A DNA stretch of 64,000 nucleotides from JASGDN01 sp049841275 (GCA_049841275.1 JASGDN010000045.1:16940-80939), one strand, 5' to 3'. Positions 31,404-40,873 are shown, numbered from the stretch's first letter. Numbers and translations: made by a program. The notes: a model not told the origin generated them from the letters alone.

Positions 31404-33962
31404 ATGACGCCGGGACGATCTGCACGCCCTGACGAGCCTTCCGCCCGCCCGAGTTCCTGGTTCGAGCGTCACAGCTTCGATCTGTTTGCCATCTCCGTGC
31501 TGGCGCTGCTGACGTTCATCGTCTGCTGGCATCGCTTCACCTACGACAACTGGCTCAGCCGGCACGACCTCCTCTCCTTCTTCGTGCCGTGGTATGGCTA
31601 TCTTGGCGACCGCCTCGCGTCGTTTCAGCTGCCGCTCTGGAACTCCCATCTCTTCAGCGGTGCCCCGTTCGCCGCCGATCCCGAATCGGGCTGGATGTAT
31701 TTCCCGGCGATGCTCGCCTTCTCGATTGCGTCCGTCACGACCGGGATGAAGCTCTACATCCTGATCCAGCTCATCGTCGCGGGCATCTCCACCTATGCCC
31801 TTGCGCGAGTGCTTGGCCTCGGGGCGATGGCCGCGATGCTGACGGCCACGTTCTTCGAGTTCGGCCCGTTCCTCTACACCCAGACCGACTGTTGCACGGT
31901 CGGCGCCCAGACCAATACCTGGATTCCGGTTGCCTGGCTTGGGGTGGAGCTCGCCTTTCGCGCTCGTGACTGGCGACCCCGGCTCGCTGCCATCTCGCTT
32001 GCCGGGATCGGGATCAGCCAGCTCTGCGCGGCATGGCTGGGTCAGGGCATGTACAACGCGCTCCTGATCGTCGGCGCATGGGTCGTATATCGCGGCCTGT
32101 TCTTCGGTCCCGATGAGGAATTGCCCTGGTTGCGCCGGGTGATCGAGACAGCTGCCATCGGCTTCGGCGTGTTCGGGTCAGGGTTCGCGCTGGCCGCCGC
32201 CGGACTCCTGCCTCGGCTGGCATTCAACAGCGCGTCCACCAACCCCGGCGGGACCTACGAAGGGTTGGCAGGCGCCGCGGATTCGCCCTTCACCCCATTT
32301 TCCTGGCTCGTGAAGATCCTCTTCCAGGATACCTACGCCACGCAGGGATCGAGTCTTGGCGGTGTTGCGGTGGTGCTGGGTATCATCGCGGTCATTCTCG
32401 TCGGGCGACGCTACGGCGCGTCCTACTTCGCTGGCGTCACTGCGACGATCTTCCTGTTGGCGATGGGGACGCAGCCGTTCCTGTGGTTGTTCGAGCGGCT
32501 TCCCCTCTTTGAAGGCATGCATATCCATAGCCCTGGGCGTATCACCTGGCTGATGGAGCCGGGCATCGCCATGCTCGCGGGAATCGGGTTCCAGGGCGTG
32601 CTCGACCGGCGGGGGCGAGCGCGGCTGATCCCGCTTGCCTTCCTGCCGGTCGCCGTGGTGGTGGTCGCGGGAGTGTGGATGGCCTCGCGCGCTACCTGGA
32701 TCGGGTGGAGTCCCTATCTCGCGGCCGGGATCACCACGGCGATCGTCGTGGCGATCCTGGCGATGCCCGTGCGTGGCCGTTGGAAACGTGTGTCCTTCGA
32801 GCGCATCGTGCAGGGATTGTCGTGTGTCGTCGTCGTCATGGCGTTCTGGTTTCCGGCAGGACGGAATATTGTCGATGCGCAGCTGGGGTTGCAACCCGAT
32901 GCGACCGCGCAACTGATGTGGTCGTCCGATCCGGTGACACAGGCCTCCATTGCGCGGAATCTCGCCCGCAGCGAGCCTGGCACCGGCGCCGCATTCCTGC
33001 AGGAGCAGGAAGCGACCCAACCTCCCTTTCGCTACGTCGGATATGGCGGTCGTTACTACGAGAACGAAGGGAACTTCACCTATCCGGACCGTCGCCTGTG
33101 GCCACCGATCATGGCGATCATGACGAATGGACGGCCCTTCCGGCTCGGGCTGGAGCAGACGCAGGGCTACAATCCGCTTCAGCTCAAGGCCTATGCCGAC
33201 TTCATCCTCGCGATGAACGGGCATTCCCAGAACTACCACTACCTCGACCTGATCTGGACCGGTGCGCAATCGCCGTTGCTCGACATGCTGAACGTCCGCT
33301 ATATCGTGGTGGACGCTACGCTTCCCGCCGACCGCGCCGATGTGCAGGCGATTGCGAAAGACCGCAAGGAGGTCTACCGCGATGCCGAGGTGGTGGTCTA
33401 CGAGAATCCGCGCGCCTACAGCCGGGCATGGATCGTTCACGATGTGCGTCCTGACGACAACGGTGCAGGCCTCGCTCAGCTCGCGACCGGACAGGTCGAT
33501 GGCCACACGGTTGCCTTCGTGGACGGAACGGTGCCTGCGGTTGCACCGCTGCCGTCCGGGAGTTCTGGCGATGCAGCGACTGTCACCTCGACAGCACCGG
33601 AGGCGATCTCCGTGCAGGCGACGCTGAACGCGCCCGGCTTGCTCGTCCTGAGCGAGGTCTACGATAAGGGCTGGAATGCCTACGTCGATGGTCGGAAGGC
33701 GGACGTCCTGAAGACGAACGGGGCGCTGCGTGGGGTCGCCTTGCCGGCGGGAGAGCACACGGTGGTTTTTCGCTACGAGCCTCGCGAGGTGACGATCGGC
33801 CTGATCGTCACCGGGATCGCGGTCGTCGCAATGCTGGCGACATTCGTGCTGGCTGGCCTCCACGCGATCCGGCGACGTCGATACGGTGGAGTCGAGGATG
33901 AGCGCTACCCATGCGTCATGCGTCGCTGGACTAGGCGGTGGAATAGCGGTATGTTGTCATAA
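31404..33962 (+). CDS. YfhO-like multi-spanning membrane protein
   Basis: An 852-residue integral membrane protein with about a dozen hydrophobic helices in its first two thirds. A conserved early exoplasmic loop follows helix 1 (LLSFFVPWYGYLGDRL, LPLWNSHLFSGAPFAADPES), and the C-terminal soluble domain carries SEVYDKGWNAYVDGRKADV and a final helix. This is the architecture of YfhO-type, GT-C-like proteins, some of which act in glycosylation of lipoteichoic acid or other envelope polymers. The ATG at 31404 has GGGAGGAAC upstream. The GT-C role is inferred from fold similarity. Confidence 0.8.
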   Translation: MTPGRSARPDEPSARPSSWFERHSFDLFAISVLALLTFIVCWHRFTYDNWLSRHDLLSFFVPWYGYLGDRLASFQLPLWNSHLFSGAPFAADPESGWMYFPAMLAFSIASVTTGMKLYILIQLIVAGISTYALARVLGLGAMAAMLTATFFEFGPFLYTQTDCCTVGAQTNTWIPVAWLGVELAFRARDWRPRLAAISLAGIGISQLCAAWLGQGMYNALLIVGAWVVYRGLFFGPDEELPWLRRVIETAAIGFGVFGSGFALAAAGLLPRLAFNSASTNPGGTYEGLAGAADSPFTPFSWLVKILFQDTYATQGSSLGGVAVVLGIIAVILVGRRYGASYFAGVTATIFLLAMGTQPFLWLFERLPLFEGMHIHSPGRITWLMEPGIAMLAGIGFQGVLDRRGRARLIPLAFLPVAVVVVAGVWMASRATWIGWSPYLAAGITTAIVVAILAMPVRGRWKRVSFERIVQGLSCVVVVMAFWFPAGRNIVDAQLGLQPDATAQLMWSSDPVTQASIARNLARSEPGTGAAFLQEQEATQPPFRYVGYGGRYYENEGNFTYPDRRLWPPIMAIMTNGRPFRLGLEQTQGYNPLQLKAYADFILAMNGHSQNYHYLDLIWTGAQSPLLDMLNVRYIVVDATLPADRADVQAIAKDRKEVYRDAEVVVYENPRAYSRAWIVHDVRPDDNGAGLAQLATGQVDGHTVAFVDGTVPAVAPLPSGSSGDAATVTSTAPEAISVQATLNAPGLLVLSEVYDKGWNAYVDGRKADVLKTNGALRGVALPAGEHTVVFRYEPREVTIGLIVTGIAVVAMLATFVLAGLHAIRRRRYGGVEDERYPCVMRRWTRRWNSGMLS

Positions 33963-34152
33963 TCGAATCGGTGCGTACGCGGTGAACCGACGGCATGAGG
34001 GGCGCTTTGCTGGACCGAAATCCGGTTTGGTAGCCAAGAGGCAGGGCCATCCACTGTAGGGGCGATCTCGCAGTGATTGTTGCAGCCGGTGATGCCCATA
34101 CGCGGAATGACCCATCGGGGTTGGCACCCCTTTCGGATGCTGTTGTAACGCG

Positions 34153-34185
34153 AGGAACCGGCTCCCACCTTGGGAGCCGGTTCCT
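34153..34185. terminator. Strong hairpin after the YfhO-like gene
   Basis: AGGAACCGGCTCCCA and its perfect complement with a 3-base loop. It lies between the plus-strand membrane protein gene and the minus-strand small gene and probably serves both. The 190 bases between 33963 and here contain only a TAGGGGCGATC repeat fragment near 34056. Confidence 0.7.
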
Positions 34186-34237
34186 GTCGATCGGAGATGT
34201 CGCCGGACGCGCGATACGGAAAAGAGGAAGACGCCCG

Positions 34238-34522
34238 TCAGGGCCTTTCGGTGGGGGTGCTTTCGGATTCGAGCATCTCCCCCTCGGGGTGGTCGTGAGA
34301 ACGGGCGAATGCGGTGAGGACGAACGTGAGGATGAGCACGACGATGGCGAAGAAGATTCCCACGGGCAGCCCTCCGGGGTGGGGTAGGCGTCCGGTCGAC
34401 TGTGCCTTGAACGTCGCGATACCGGGGTCGGTTTCGGCCGGCGGTGCCGGGTTCGGCACTGATTCCCGGTTCTCGTCCGATGTTTCACTCCGGGACAGGG
34501 AATCCCTCCGGAATGCATCCAC
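34238..34522 (-). CDS. Small single-span membrane protein (candidate)
   Basis: A frame of up to 94 residues whose second half has a clear membrane helix (VGIFFAIVVLILTFVLTAFA) flanked by Pro/Gly-rich and acidic tails (HDHPEGEMLESESTP). The ATG at 34522 overlaps the hairpin at 34495-34542; the in-frame GTG at 34459, giving 73 residues, may be the true start. The helix and composition argue for a real protein. No family is recognised. Confidence 0.45.
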   Translation of the reverse strand: MDAFRRDSLSRSETSDENRESVPNPAPPAETDPGIATFKAQSTGRLPHPGGLPVGIFFAIVVLILTFVLTAFARSHDHPEGEMLESESTPTERP

Positions 34523-34542
34523 ATTCCGGAGGGATTCCCTGT
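34495..34542 (-). terminator. Long hairpin after the cyclophilin gene
   Basis: A 21-base arm starting ACAGGGAATCCC is perfectly repeated in inverse after a 6-base loop, 23 bases past the cyclophilin stop. It is the longest perfect stem in this part and a likely terminator. Confidence 0.75.
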
Positions 34543-34565
34543 CTATGCGTGCGTGAGACGGCGGG

Positions 34566-35348
34566 TTACGAGTTCTGCACCACCGTTACACCCGTGACGC
34601 CGACCGGCTGCGTCGGGACGGAGGATTCACCAGTGGTCGGTGAGGTGGTGACCGGCGTGTTGCCGAGCGCGGAGACGATGTCCATGCCGCCGACCACCTT
34701 GCCGAAGATGGTGTAGTTCTTCTGCAACTGACCGGAGAGGTCCGCCAGCGTGATGAAGAACTGGCTGCCGTTCGTATTGGCGCCGGAATTCGCCATCGCC
34801 AGCGTCCCTGCCGTGTAGTCGAGGCCGTCGCCGGGCAGCTCGTCGGAGAACTGATAGCCGGGGCCGCCCATGCCGGTGCCGGTCGGATCGCCGCCCTGCA
34901 CGACGAAGCCGGCGATGATCCGGTGGAACTTCGTCTTGTCGTAGAAGCCGTTGCCTGCAAGGCAGATGAAGTTGTTCACCGTGGTCGGGGCGTCGCTGGC
35001 GAGCAGCTGCACCGTGATGTCACCGGCGGTGGTGTGGATGATCGCGGTGTAGTGGCTGGCCGGATCGATCACCATCTGCGGCGGGGTCGACCACTGCTCG
35101 AAGATCGTGTAGCCGTCCGACATGCTCATCCACGTGCCTGTGCTGGCATCCGGCCAGCAGCCGGAGACATCCACCGGCGTGCCCGTGACGGCTGCCGGGG
35201 AGGCGACGGGCGAGGAGGCTGGCGATGCTGACGGCGTTGACTCCTGCGCGGTGACACTGGCGACACCGAAGAGCGACGACGTGAGGACGACGGCAGCCGT
35301 GAGGGAGACGAGTCCGCGGCGGACGAGCGCCGAACTTCCGAATGGCAC
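34566..35348 (-). CDS. Secreted cyclophilin-type peptidyl-prolyl cis-trans isomerase
   Basis: A 260-residue protein with a signal peptide (VRRGLVSLTAAVVLTSSLFG, cleavage after about TAQ), a Ser/Pro/Ala-rich linker and a cyclophilin domain: FHRIIAGFVVQGGDPTGTG, ELPGDGLDYTAGTLAMANSG, NGSQFFITLAD and YTIFGKVVGGMDIV. It should speed folding of exported proteins outside the membrane. The GTG start at 35348 has AGGAG nine bases upstream. It lies 138 bases downstream of the solute-binding protein gene on the same strand and could receive read-through from the lysine operon. Confidence 0.92.
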   Translation of the reverse strand: MPFGSSALVRRGLVSLTAAVVLTSSLFGVASVTAQESTPSASPASSPVASPAAVTGTPVDVSGCWPDASTGTWMSMSDGYTIFEQWSTPPQMVIDPASHYTAIIHTTAGDITVQLLASDAPTTVNNFICLAGNGFYDKTKFHRIIAGFVVQGGDPTGTGMGGPGYQFSDELPGDGLDYTAGTLAMANSGANTNGSQFFITLADLSGQLQKNYTIFGKVVGGMDIVSALGNTPVTTSPTTGESSVPTQPVGVTGVTVVQNS

Positions 35349-35486
35349 GGAGAACTCCTGCGTGTGAGTCGGGAACGGTCCCGATACGAGACGACAACGG
35401 AGAGATGTTGTCTGCTATGGTGCCACGTTTCGGTGGCGCTGTCCGGTCGGGCCATCGGACTGGCAGCCTGACGCGACGGTGGACGA

Positions 35487-37118
35487 TCAGGAGGACGGTG
35501 TGGCGCGTTTCAGCCAGGCCGTGCGCATCCCGATGGCCCGGACAGGAGGATACCACCCGTATTCCTGCAGGCGGGATGTCATCGCATCGTAGTAGTTCGG
35601 GAAGAAGAGCACGATCAGCGGCACTTCCGTCAGCAGTATCTGCTGGATGTGTTGGTAGATCTCGGCACGCGTTGCCTGGTCGGGGTCCGCGATTGCGCGC
35701 TCGATGAGGCGGTCCACCAGCGAGTTGCTGTAGCCCATCAGGTTGTCCGGCCCTTCCGAGTGGATGAGCGGGCGGACGAGCTCGTGGGGGTCGAGCCAGG
35801 CAGGTGTGTAGGTGATGAAGAGGTCGTAGTCGCGATTCGCCAACGTCCGGCGCAGGGCCTGTTCGTCCAGCAGGTCGAGCGTGATGGCGATGCCGACGTA
35901 GGAAAGCTGTTCCTGGATCAGGACGGCGGCGTTGGCGGCGGATCCATCGCGTTCGTCGGCAATGAGACGGAGGGGCACACCGATCGGGTAGCCGAGCGAG
36001 GTGAGGAGATCGCGCGATGCTGCCCAGTCGGATGGCTTGGGAGGCTCGTCGAGTCCAGGCCAGCTCGCCTTCGGAAACAGCGTCTGCTCGTCCGCCGCTT
36101 CCTTCGCCGCTGCGTAGCGCACGATGGCCGAACGATCGACCGCTTCCGCGATCAGGCGGCGAAGGCGGCGGTCGGCGGTCGCACCGCGCTGGTAATTCGT
36201 GAGGAGCACGCACGCGCGATTGCTCGGGCCGCCGACGAGGGTGATGTTTGTATCCTCACGCAGGCTCCGGATATCCAGCAGGGGGGCATCCACGATCATG
36301 TCAGCCGCACCGCTGACGAGCGCGACGGTCCGTTCCGTATCCTCCTCGATTCCGGTCACGGTGAGACCGCGCAGCCGTGGCCGTCCAATCTGCCAGAAGA
36401 GATCATTCGCGTCGAAGCCGAATCGTTCGCCGTTGGCAACCGTTCCTGGGATGAACGGACCGCTTCCGGCCGGAAGGTCGGCGATCGTCCACGAGCTGCG
36501 TGCGGCAAGTGTCGCTGCAGGGAGGATCGGGATCGCGGGATCGGCCATGCAGGCGGTGAATGCGGCGTCCGGCTGCGTGAGGGTGATCGTCACGCCGTTG
36601 GATGCTGCCTCGATCCGGTCGAGATGCTCGAATCGCCAGGCGGCGCCGTCCTGGGCGGCATGGTTTTGGGCATGTTCGATGCTGGCGACGACATCGGTTG
36701 CGGTCAGGAGGCTTCCATCGGGGAAGACCACGCCCGACCGCACGGCGAAGGTGAGCCCGGTGCGGTCCGCGTTCCAGGCCGGCGCGATGGCGATCCCGTT
36801 GGTGAGCGTTGTATCACCGACGGACGACGTATCGGCGGTCATCGTCGGGACGAACAGCGTGTCGTGGCAGAGGCTCCCGATCCACCCGGCCTCCGGACGG
36901 CGTACGCCGGCGATGCTCGTCCCGACCGGGAGCCGGGCGAGTGCTACGTCCAGCTGACCGCCGCGTTGCGGTTGCGCGTCGTCCTGGGCGGCCCGCAGGA
37001 TCGCGGGAGGGGAGAATACCCCTCCGAGCGCGACTCCTGTGGCCGCCAGTCCAGTCCGGAGGATGGTGCGACGGTCGAACGTCGGCCCCCGGTCCGGAGG
37101 CCGTTTCGTGCTAGGCAT
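35487..37118 (-). CDS. ABC transporter solute-binding protein, family 5 (oligopeptide/dipeptide type)
   Basis: A 543-residue extracytoplasmic binding protein with a twin-arginine signal (FDRRTILRTGLAATGVALGG). The family 5 body includes FAVRSGVVFPDGSLLTATDV and the C-terminal YDLFITYTPAWLDPHELV. Such proteins bind peptides, nickel or other small solutes. The start overlaps the lysJ stop by 8 bases, which places it as the last gene of the Lys T-box unit. No permease or ATPase genes are adjacent. Uptake of peptides or basic amino acids is a reasonable but untested guess from context. Confidence 0.87.
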   Translation of the reverse strand: MPSTKRPPDRGPTFDRRTILRTGLAATGVALGGVFSPPAILRAAQDDAQPQRGGQLDVALARLPVGTSIAGVRRPEAGWIGSLCHDTLFVPTMTADTSSVGDTTLTNGIAIAPAWNADRTGLTFAVRSGVVFPDGSLLTATDVVASIEHAQNHAAQDGAAWRFEHLDRIEAASNGVTITLTQPDAAFTACMADPAIPILPAATLAARSSWTIADLPAGSGPFIPGTVANGERFGFDANDLFWQIGRPRLRGLTVTGIEEDTERTVALVSGAADMIVDAPLLDIRSLREDTNITLVGGPSNRACVLLTNYQRGATADRRLRRLIAEAVDRSAIVRYAAAKEAADEQTLFPKASWPGLDEPPKPSDWAASRDLLTSLGYPIGVPLRLIADERDGSAANAAVLIQEQLSYVGIAITLDLLDEQALRRTLANRDYDLFITYTPAWLDPHELVRPLIHSEGPDNLMGYSNSLVDRLIERAIADPDQATRAEIYQHIQQILLTEVPLIVLFFPNYYDAMTSRLQEYGWYPPVRAIGMRTAWLKRATPSS

Positions 37119-38316
37119 CCGCGCCCAGCACGGCGGCGAGCGTCGTCAGGAATTCGTCGACCTGCGCCTGCTCCCAGATCATCGGCGGCAGGAGGCGGAT
37201 GACCAGCGTGCCGGCTGGCAGCGCGAGGACGCCGCGTTCCTGCAGGCCCTTCAGGATCGGGCCTGCCTTGCCCTTGAACTCGATGCCGATCATGAGGCCG
37301 CTGCCGCGCACTGCGCGGATCTTCGGACTGTTCAACGCCTCGATCCCGGCGATGAGCGCCGCACCGGTCGTCTTCGCGCGCTCGTAGAGACCGTCCTCGC
37401 GAAGGATGCGCAATGTCTCGTACCCGGCGCGCATGGCGAGGGGATTGCCGCCGAACGTCGAACCGTGCGCACCGCCCGGCAGCGAGGCGCTGATCGTCTC
37501 GGTGGTCAACGTGAGGCCGATCGGGAATCCATTTGCCAGCGCCTTTGCGGTGACGATGATGTCCGGGGTCACGCCCTGCGCGATGCTGACGAAGGGATCG
37601 CCAGTGCGGAAGCCGCTCTGGATCTCGTCGGCGATCAATACGGCGCCCGTCTCGGTGGCGATCTGGCGTGCGGCCTTCAGGAAGTCGACGTCGGCCGGAT
37701 GGATGCCGCCCTCGCCCTGGATCGGCTCGACCACGATGGCGGCGGTGGTGTCATCGACAGCGGCCGCGAGCGCCTCGGCATCGTTGAACGAGACGTGCGT
37801 GGCCGGGATCGGCAGCGGCTCGAAGGCCTCGCGGTATTTCTTGTCCGCGGTCGCGGAGAGCGCGCCGAAGGTGCGCCCGTGGTAGCCGCGCTTGAGGGCG
37901 ACCAGCGTGCTGCGCCCGGTCGCGGCGCGCGCGAACTTCAGCGCTGCCTCCACGGCCTCCGTGCCGGAATTGGAGACGAAGGAGTACTTCACGCCCTCCG
38001 GCGCGACGGTGTCCAGCTCTTCCAGGAAGGCGGCGCGGACATCGTTCCCGAAGCTCTGGTGGCAGGTGGTGAGCGTCAGCAACTGCTCGCTGAGCGCCGC
38101 GGCGAAGCGCGGGTGGGCGTGCCCGAGAACCGCGACGCCGTAGTTGCTCATGGCGTCGAGGTAGCGATTGCCGTCGCTGTCGTAGAGGTAGGCTCCCTCG
38201 CCGCGCACGAGGGCGATGTCCCGCTTCGCGTAGAGGGGAATCTGATGCGTCTTCTCGACCTCAAGGATCTGATCGACGGCGGTCGGGAATGGGCTGGTGG
38301 TGGCGGTCTCGGTCAT
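37111..38316 (-). CDS. lysJ: LysW-gamma-semialdehyde aminotransferase (LysJ; acetylornithine aminotransferase-like)
   Basis: A 401-residue class III PLP aminotransferase. Substrate and cofactor segments are NSGTEAVEAALKFARAATGR, VVEPIQGEGGIHPAD, LIADEIQSGFRTG (Asp to PLP) and VTAKALANGFPIG (Schiff-base Lys), with GSTFGGNPLAM. In organisms with LysW, this enzyme transaminates LysW-bound aminoadipate or glutamate semialdehyde to give LysW-lysine or LysW-ornithine. The assignment over plain ArgD rests on clustering with LysW, LysX, LysZ, LysY and LysK. It is the sixth gene of the unit headed by the Lys-type T-box. Confidence 0.9.
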   Translation of the reverse strand: MTETATTSPFPTAVDQILEVEKTHQIPLYAKRDIALVRGEGAYLYDSDGNRYLDAMSNYGVAVLGHAHPRFAAALSEQLLTLTTCHQSFGNDVRAAFLEELDTVAPEGVKYSFVSNSGTEAVEAALKFARAATGRSTLVALKRGYHGRTFGALSATADKKYREAFEPLPIPATHVSFNDAEALAAAVDDTTAAIVVEPIQGEGGIHPADVDFLKAARQIATETGAVLIADEIQSGFRTGDPFVSIAQGVTPDIIVTAKALANGFPIGLTLTTETISASLPGGAHGSTFGGNPLAMRAGYETLRILREDGLYERAKTTGAALIAGIEALNSPKIRAVRGSGLMIGIEFKGKAGPILKGLQERGVLALPAGTLVIRLLPPMIWEQAQVDEFLTTLAAVLGADA

Positions 38317-38368
38317 GGCATTCGGTCCTGGACGGGAAACGGGCGATGCGGTCGGTTGGCGATGGCGG

Positions 38369-38965
38369 TCAGCATCGACGGAAGGCGAGTCCGCCGTCGG
38401 TGTGCAGGTCGTCGCGGATGGTCATGGCGTCGGCCAGTTCGTCCCGCCAGCGGGCGAGCGGAACCTGTCCATCGTAACGCAGTACATCCGCCTCTGCGTC
38501 CGGCGGCTCGAATTCGCCGGCGATGAGGCGGAACTCGTCCTCTGGCACGTCGGGACGGGTGGGATTCGCGCGGTTGCGGCGCAGCCGGTCCAGCGCGACA
38601 GATTCCGGGGTCGCGATCCAGAGGAAGCGGATACCGGTTCCGGCGTCTCGCGCGATGCGGCGCAGGCGGTCCCGTTGGTGCCGCCGATGGTTGACGGCGT
38701 CGAAGATGACGAATGCACCGCGCGCGAGGTTTTCGGCGATACGGCGGTGGGCAAGGCGATAGCGAGCGATCCACATGTCCTGCTCAGTCGCGCCATCGCG
38801 CAGCTTCACCATGACGTCGTCAACCGCGATCGGGTCGGCCATCAGGGCATCCGCCAGCGCGCGGGATGCTGTCGACTTGCCCGAAAAGGGCAGGCCGATC
38901 ATCGCCAGCAAGCGTGGCGGAGCGGCGAGGATGGCGTCCATCGCCGGAGCGTCATGTGCGATCAT
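38369..38965 (-). CDS. P-loop kinase-like ATPase
   Basis: A 198-residue protein with a Walker A motif (IGLPFSGKSTASRALADAL), a mid-chain Asp motif (VIFDAVNHRRHQRDRL) and a lid region rich in Arg (RLRRNRANPTRP). This is the pattern of small AAA_33/zeta-type or tRNA/nucleotide kinases. The phosphate acceptor is unknown. Its start overlaps the stop of the HAD gene by 14 bases, and both are embedded between lysZ and lysJ, so they are expressed with lysine synthesis. Neither is a known pathway member. Confidence 0.8.
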   Translation of the reverse strand: MIAHDAPAMDAILAAPPRLLAMIGLPFSGKSTASRALADALMADPIAVDDVMVKLRDGATEQDMWIARYRLAHRRIAENLARGAFVIFDAVNHRRHQRDRLRRIARDAGTGIRFLWIATPESVALDRLRRNRANPTRPDVPEDEFRLIAGEFEPPDAEADVLRYDGQVPLARWRDELADAMTIRDDLHTDGGLAFRRC

Positions 38966-39593
38966 CGGCCTCGATCCGGTCGATGATGTCCTCGATCTCC
39001 GCTAGCGACGTGATCGTGTGCTGCACGCGATGCGCCTGCGGCCATGAGGAGTGGATGTAGCCCCACGGGCCGCGCTTGATGAAGACGGCGTGCATGCCCA
39101 GTGAGAGCGCCGGGAGCACATCGTTGTCGAGTCGGTCGCCGACATAGACGATTTCGTTTGGCGACAGGTTCAGGTGCGTGACGATCTGCTCGAAGAAACG
39201 CGGGTCGGGTTTGGAGACGCCGAGCGTGCTGGACGAGGCGATCAGGTCCAGCGGCAGGCCGAGGACCGACAGTTGCTCCACGACCCCGGACGGCTGATTC
39301 CCGGCGATGCCGAGACGCAGCCCCCGCGCGTGAAGCCGGGTAAGCGCCTCGATACCGTCCGGGTAGAAATCGTCGAGTCCGAGGACGTAGCCGTGCTGAA
39401 ACGGTTCGATCGGGGCGATCCCCAGTTCGTCGAAGACAGCACGGTGGGGCGTGCGCCGTTCGATCCCGGCGCCGAGCACGCCGGCGAGCGTGAAGAAGGG
39501 GACGCCGGACACCTTGGCGACGGTCTCCCACATGCGCGTTTCGTTGACCAGTGTTTCGCCGAAGTCGAAGACGACCGCCTGCACCTTGCCCAC
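38952..39593 (-). CDS. HAD superfamily hydrolase
   Basis: A 213-residue haloacid-dehalogenase-type phosphatase. Motif I is VVFDFGETLVNE (nucleophile Asp; the second Asp of DxD is replaced by Gly-Glu, as in DFGET variants). Motif II is GIAGNQPSG, motif III the Lys in GVSKPDPRFFE and motif IV IVYVGDRLDNDVLPA. The substrate is unknown. The Glu in DFGET raises the chance of altered chemistry compared with DxD phosphatases. It starts 3 bases after the lysZ stop. Confidence 0.85.
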   Translation of the reverse strand: MGKVQAVVFDFGETLVNETRMWETVAKVSGVPFFTLAGVLGAGIERRTPHRAVFDELGIAPIEPFQHGYVLGLDDFYPDGIEALTRLHARGLRLGIAGNQPSGVVEQLSVLGLPLDLIASSSTLGVSKPDPRFFEQIVTHLNLSPNEIVYVGDRLDNDVLPALSLGMHAVFIKRGPWGYIHSSWPQAHRVQHTITSLAEIEDIIDRIEADDRT

Positions 39594-39595
39594 GC

Positions 39596-40447
39596 CTATG
39601 CCTCGTTTCCTGTGGTTGTGGTGGCAGGGGCGATCGGAGCCGATGCCTTCACCACCGTGCCTTCGCCGGCCAGCGCCCGCGTGACGGGACGCTCGACCCG
39701 CGCATCCGAGAAGATGACCTGTCCGACGCCGCGCTCGATGGCCTTGATCGCCGATTCGACCTTCACGACCATCCGGCCCGCCGCTGCCGCGAGGGCTTCC
39801 TCGGGATGCGATGCATCGAGCGAGCGGATGAGGGTGGATTCGTCGTGCCGGTCGGCGAGCAGGCCGGGAGTGTCGGAGAAGAAGAGCAGTCCGCGTGCCC
39901 CCATCGCCTCGGCAAGGCCGAGTGCGAGCTTGTCGCCGTCGATGTTGATCGGCACGCCTTCGTCGGAGAGCGCCGGCGGCGTCACGAGCACAACGTACCC
40001 CGCGTCCATCAGCACCTGGATCAAGGTGGGATCAAAATCCTTCACCGATCCGGCGTGGTCGTCGCGGAAGATGCGGGCCTTGCCGTCCTCGGTGCCCCGG
40101 ATGACCGGCTTGCGCTTGCCGACCGCGATGCCGCCGTCGATCGCGCTGATGCCGACGGCATTCACGCCAGCGTGGCGGAAGGCCGCGACGAGCCGCTTGT
40201 TCACCTTGCCGGCGTAGGCCATGAGCATGGCGTCCATCGTCGGCGCATCAACGTAGCGGGAGACGCGCCCGGAGGACGATTCGAGCATGCGTGGCGGCAT
40301 GCCGAGCGCCTCGGAGAGTTGGCTGAACTCGGCGTTGCCGCCGTGGACGATGACGAGCGGCTCGTCGATGGTGGCGACGTCTGCCGCGAACCGGGCATAG
40401 GCATCCATGTCGATGGCCTTGCCCCCTCCGATCTTGACGACAAGCAT
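39596..40447 (-). CDS. lysZ: [LysW]-aminoadipate/glutamate kinase (LysZ)
   Basis: A 283-residue amino acid kinase related to ArgB. Typical motifs are MLVVKIGGGKAI, LVIVHGGNAEFSQL and the nucleotide segment PINIDGDKLALGLAEAMGA. In the carrier pathway it phosphorylates the gamma- or delta-carboxyl of LysW-linked glutamate or aminoadipate. The start at MLVVKIGGG is supported by AGGAGGGG about 10 bases upstream. The 426-base gap ahead of it, filled partly by a repeat element, separates it from lysY on the same strand. Confidence 0.9.
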   Translation of the reverse strand: MLVVKIGGGKAIDMDAYARFAADVATIDEPLVIVHGGNAEFSQLSEALGMPPRMLESSSGRVSRYVDAPTMDAMLMAYAGKVNKRLVAAFRHAGVNAVGISAIDGGIAVGKRKPVIRGTEDGKARIFRDDHAGSVKDFDPTLIQVLMDAGYVVLVTPPALSDEGVPINIDGDKLALGLAEAMGARGLLFFSDTPGLLADRHDESTLIRSLDASHPEEALAAAAGRMVVKVESAIKAIERGVGQVIFSDARVERPVTRALAGEGTVVKASAPIAPATTTTGNEA

Positions 40448-40618
40448 TGGCTGGTTACCCCTCCTGGCGGTATTCCGTATATCCGGACGGACCGACACAG
40501 GGTCGGTCCCTACGTATTTCCTTCCGACTCCCGAAGGTTCTGTGCCAACGGTCCGCGTAGATGCGGTCCTTATGGCCGCGGTAGTGAGCGATCAACGCGT
40601 TTCTGCCGAATCCCACCA

Positions 40619-40811
40619 CCCATGTCATCCTGAGCGAAGCGAAGGACCCCCGCGCGAAGCGCTTCCGGCGAAGCCGGAAATTGGTGGCGGCATTCATCGC
40701 GCATCCGCTTCGTGCCGGCATCCGCTATTCAGATGTTGGCCCCGAAAATAGCGACCTGCGGTCGATTGTGCTTCGCACGGGAGTGTTGACCGTCGCTCAA
40801 CATGACATGGA
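40619..40811. repeat. MITE-like palindromic element, copy 1
   Basis: The left end starts CATGTCATCCTGAGCGAAGC and the right end is its decayed inverse (GCTCAACATGACATGG). The first 60 bases differ from copy 2 (43402-43598) at only four positions. It sits in the otherwise empty gap between lysZ and lysY and encodes nothing. Inverted ends, about 190 bases of length and two copies suggest a non-autonomous mobile element or a REP-type repeat. Confidence 0.7.
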
Positions 40812-40873
40812 AGGGGACGAATGCAGAGACGCAGTCAATGGGATGTTCCTCTGCATTCGCCCCCTCACGCAAA

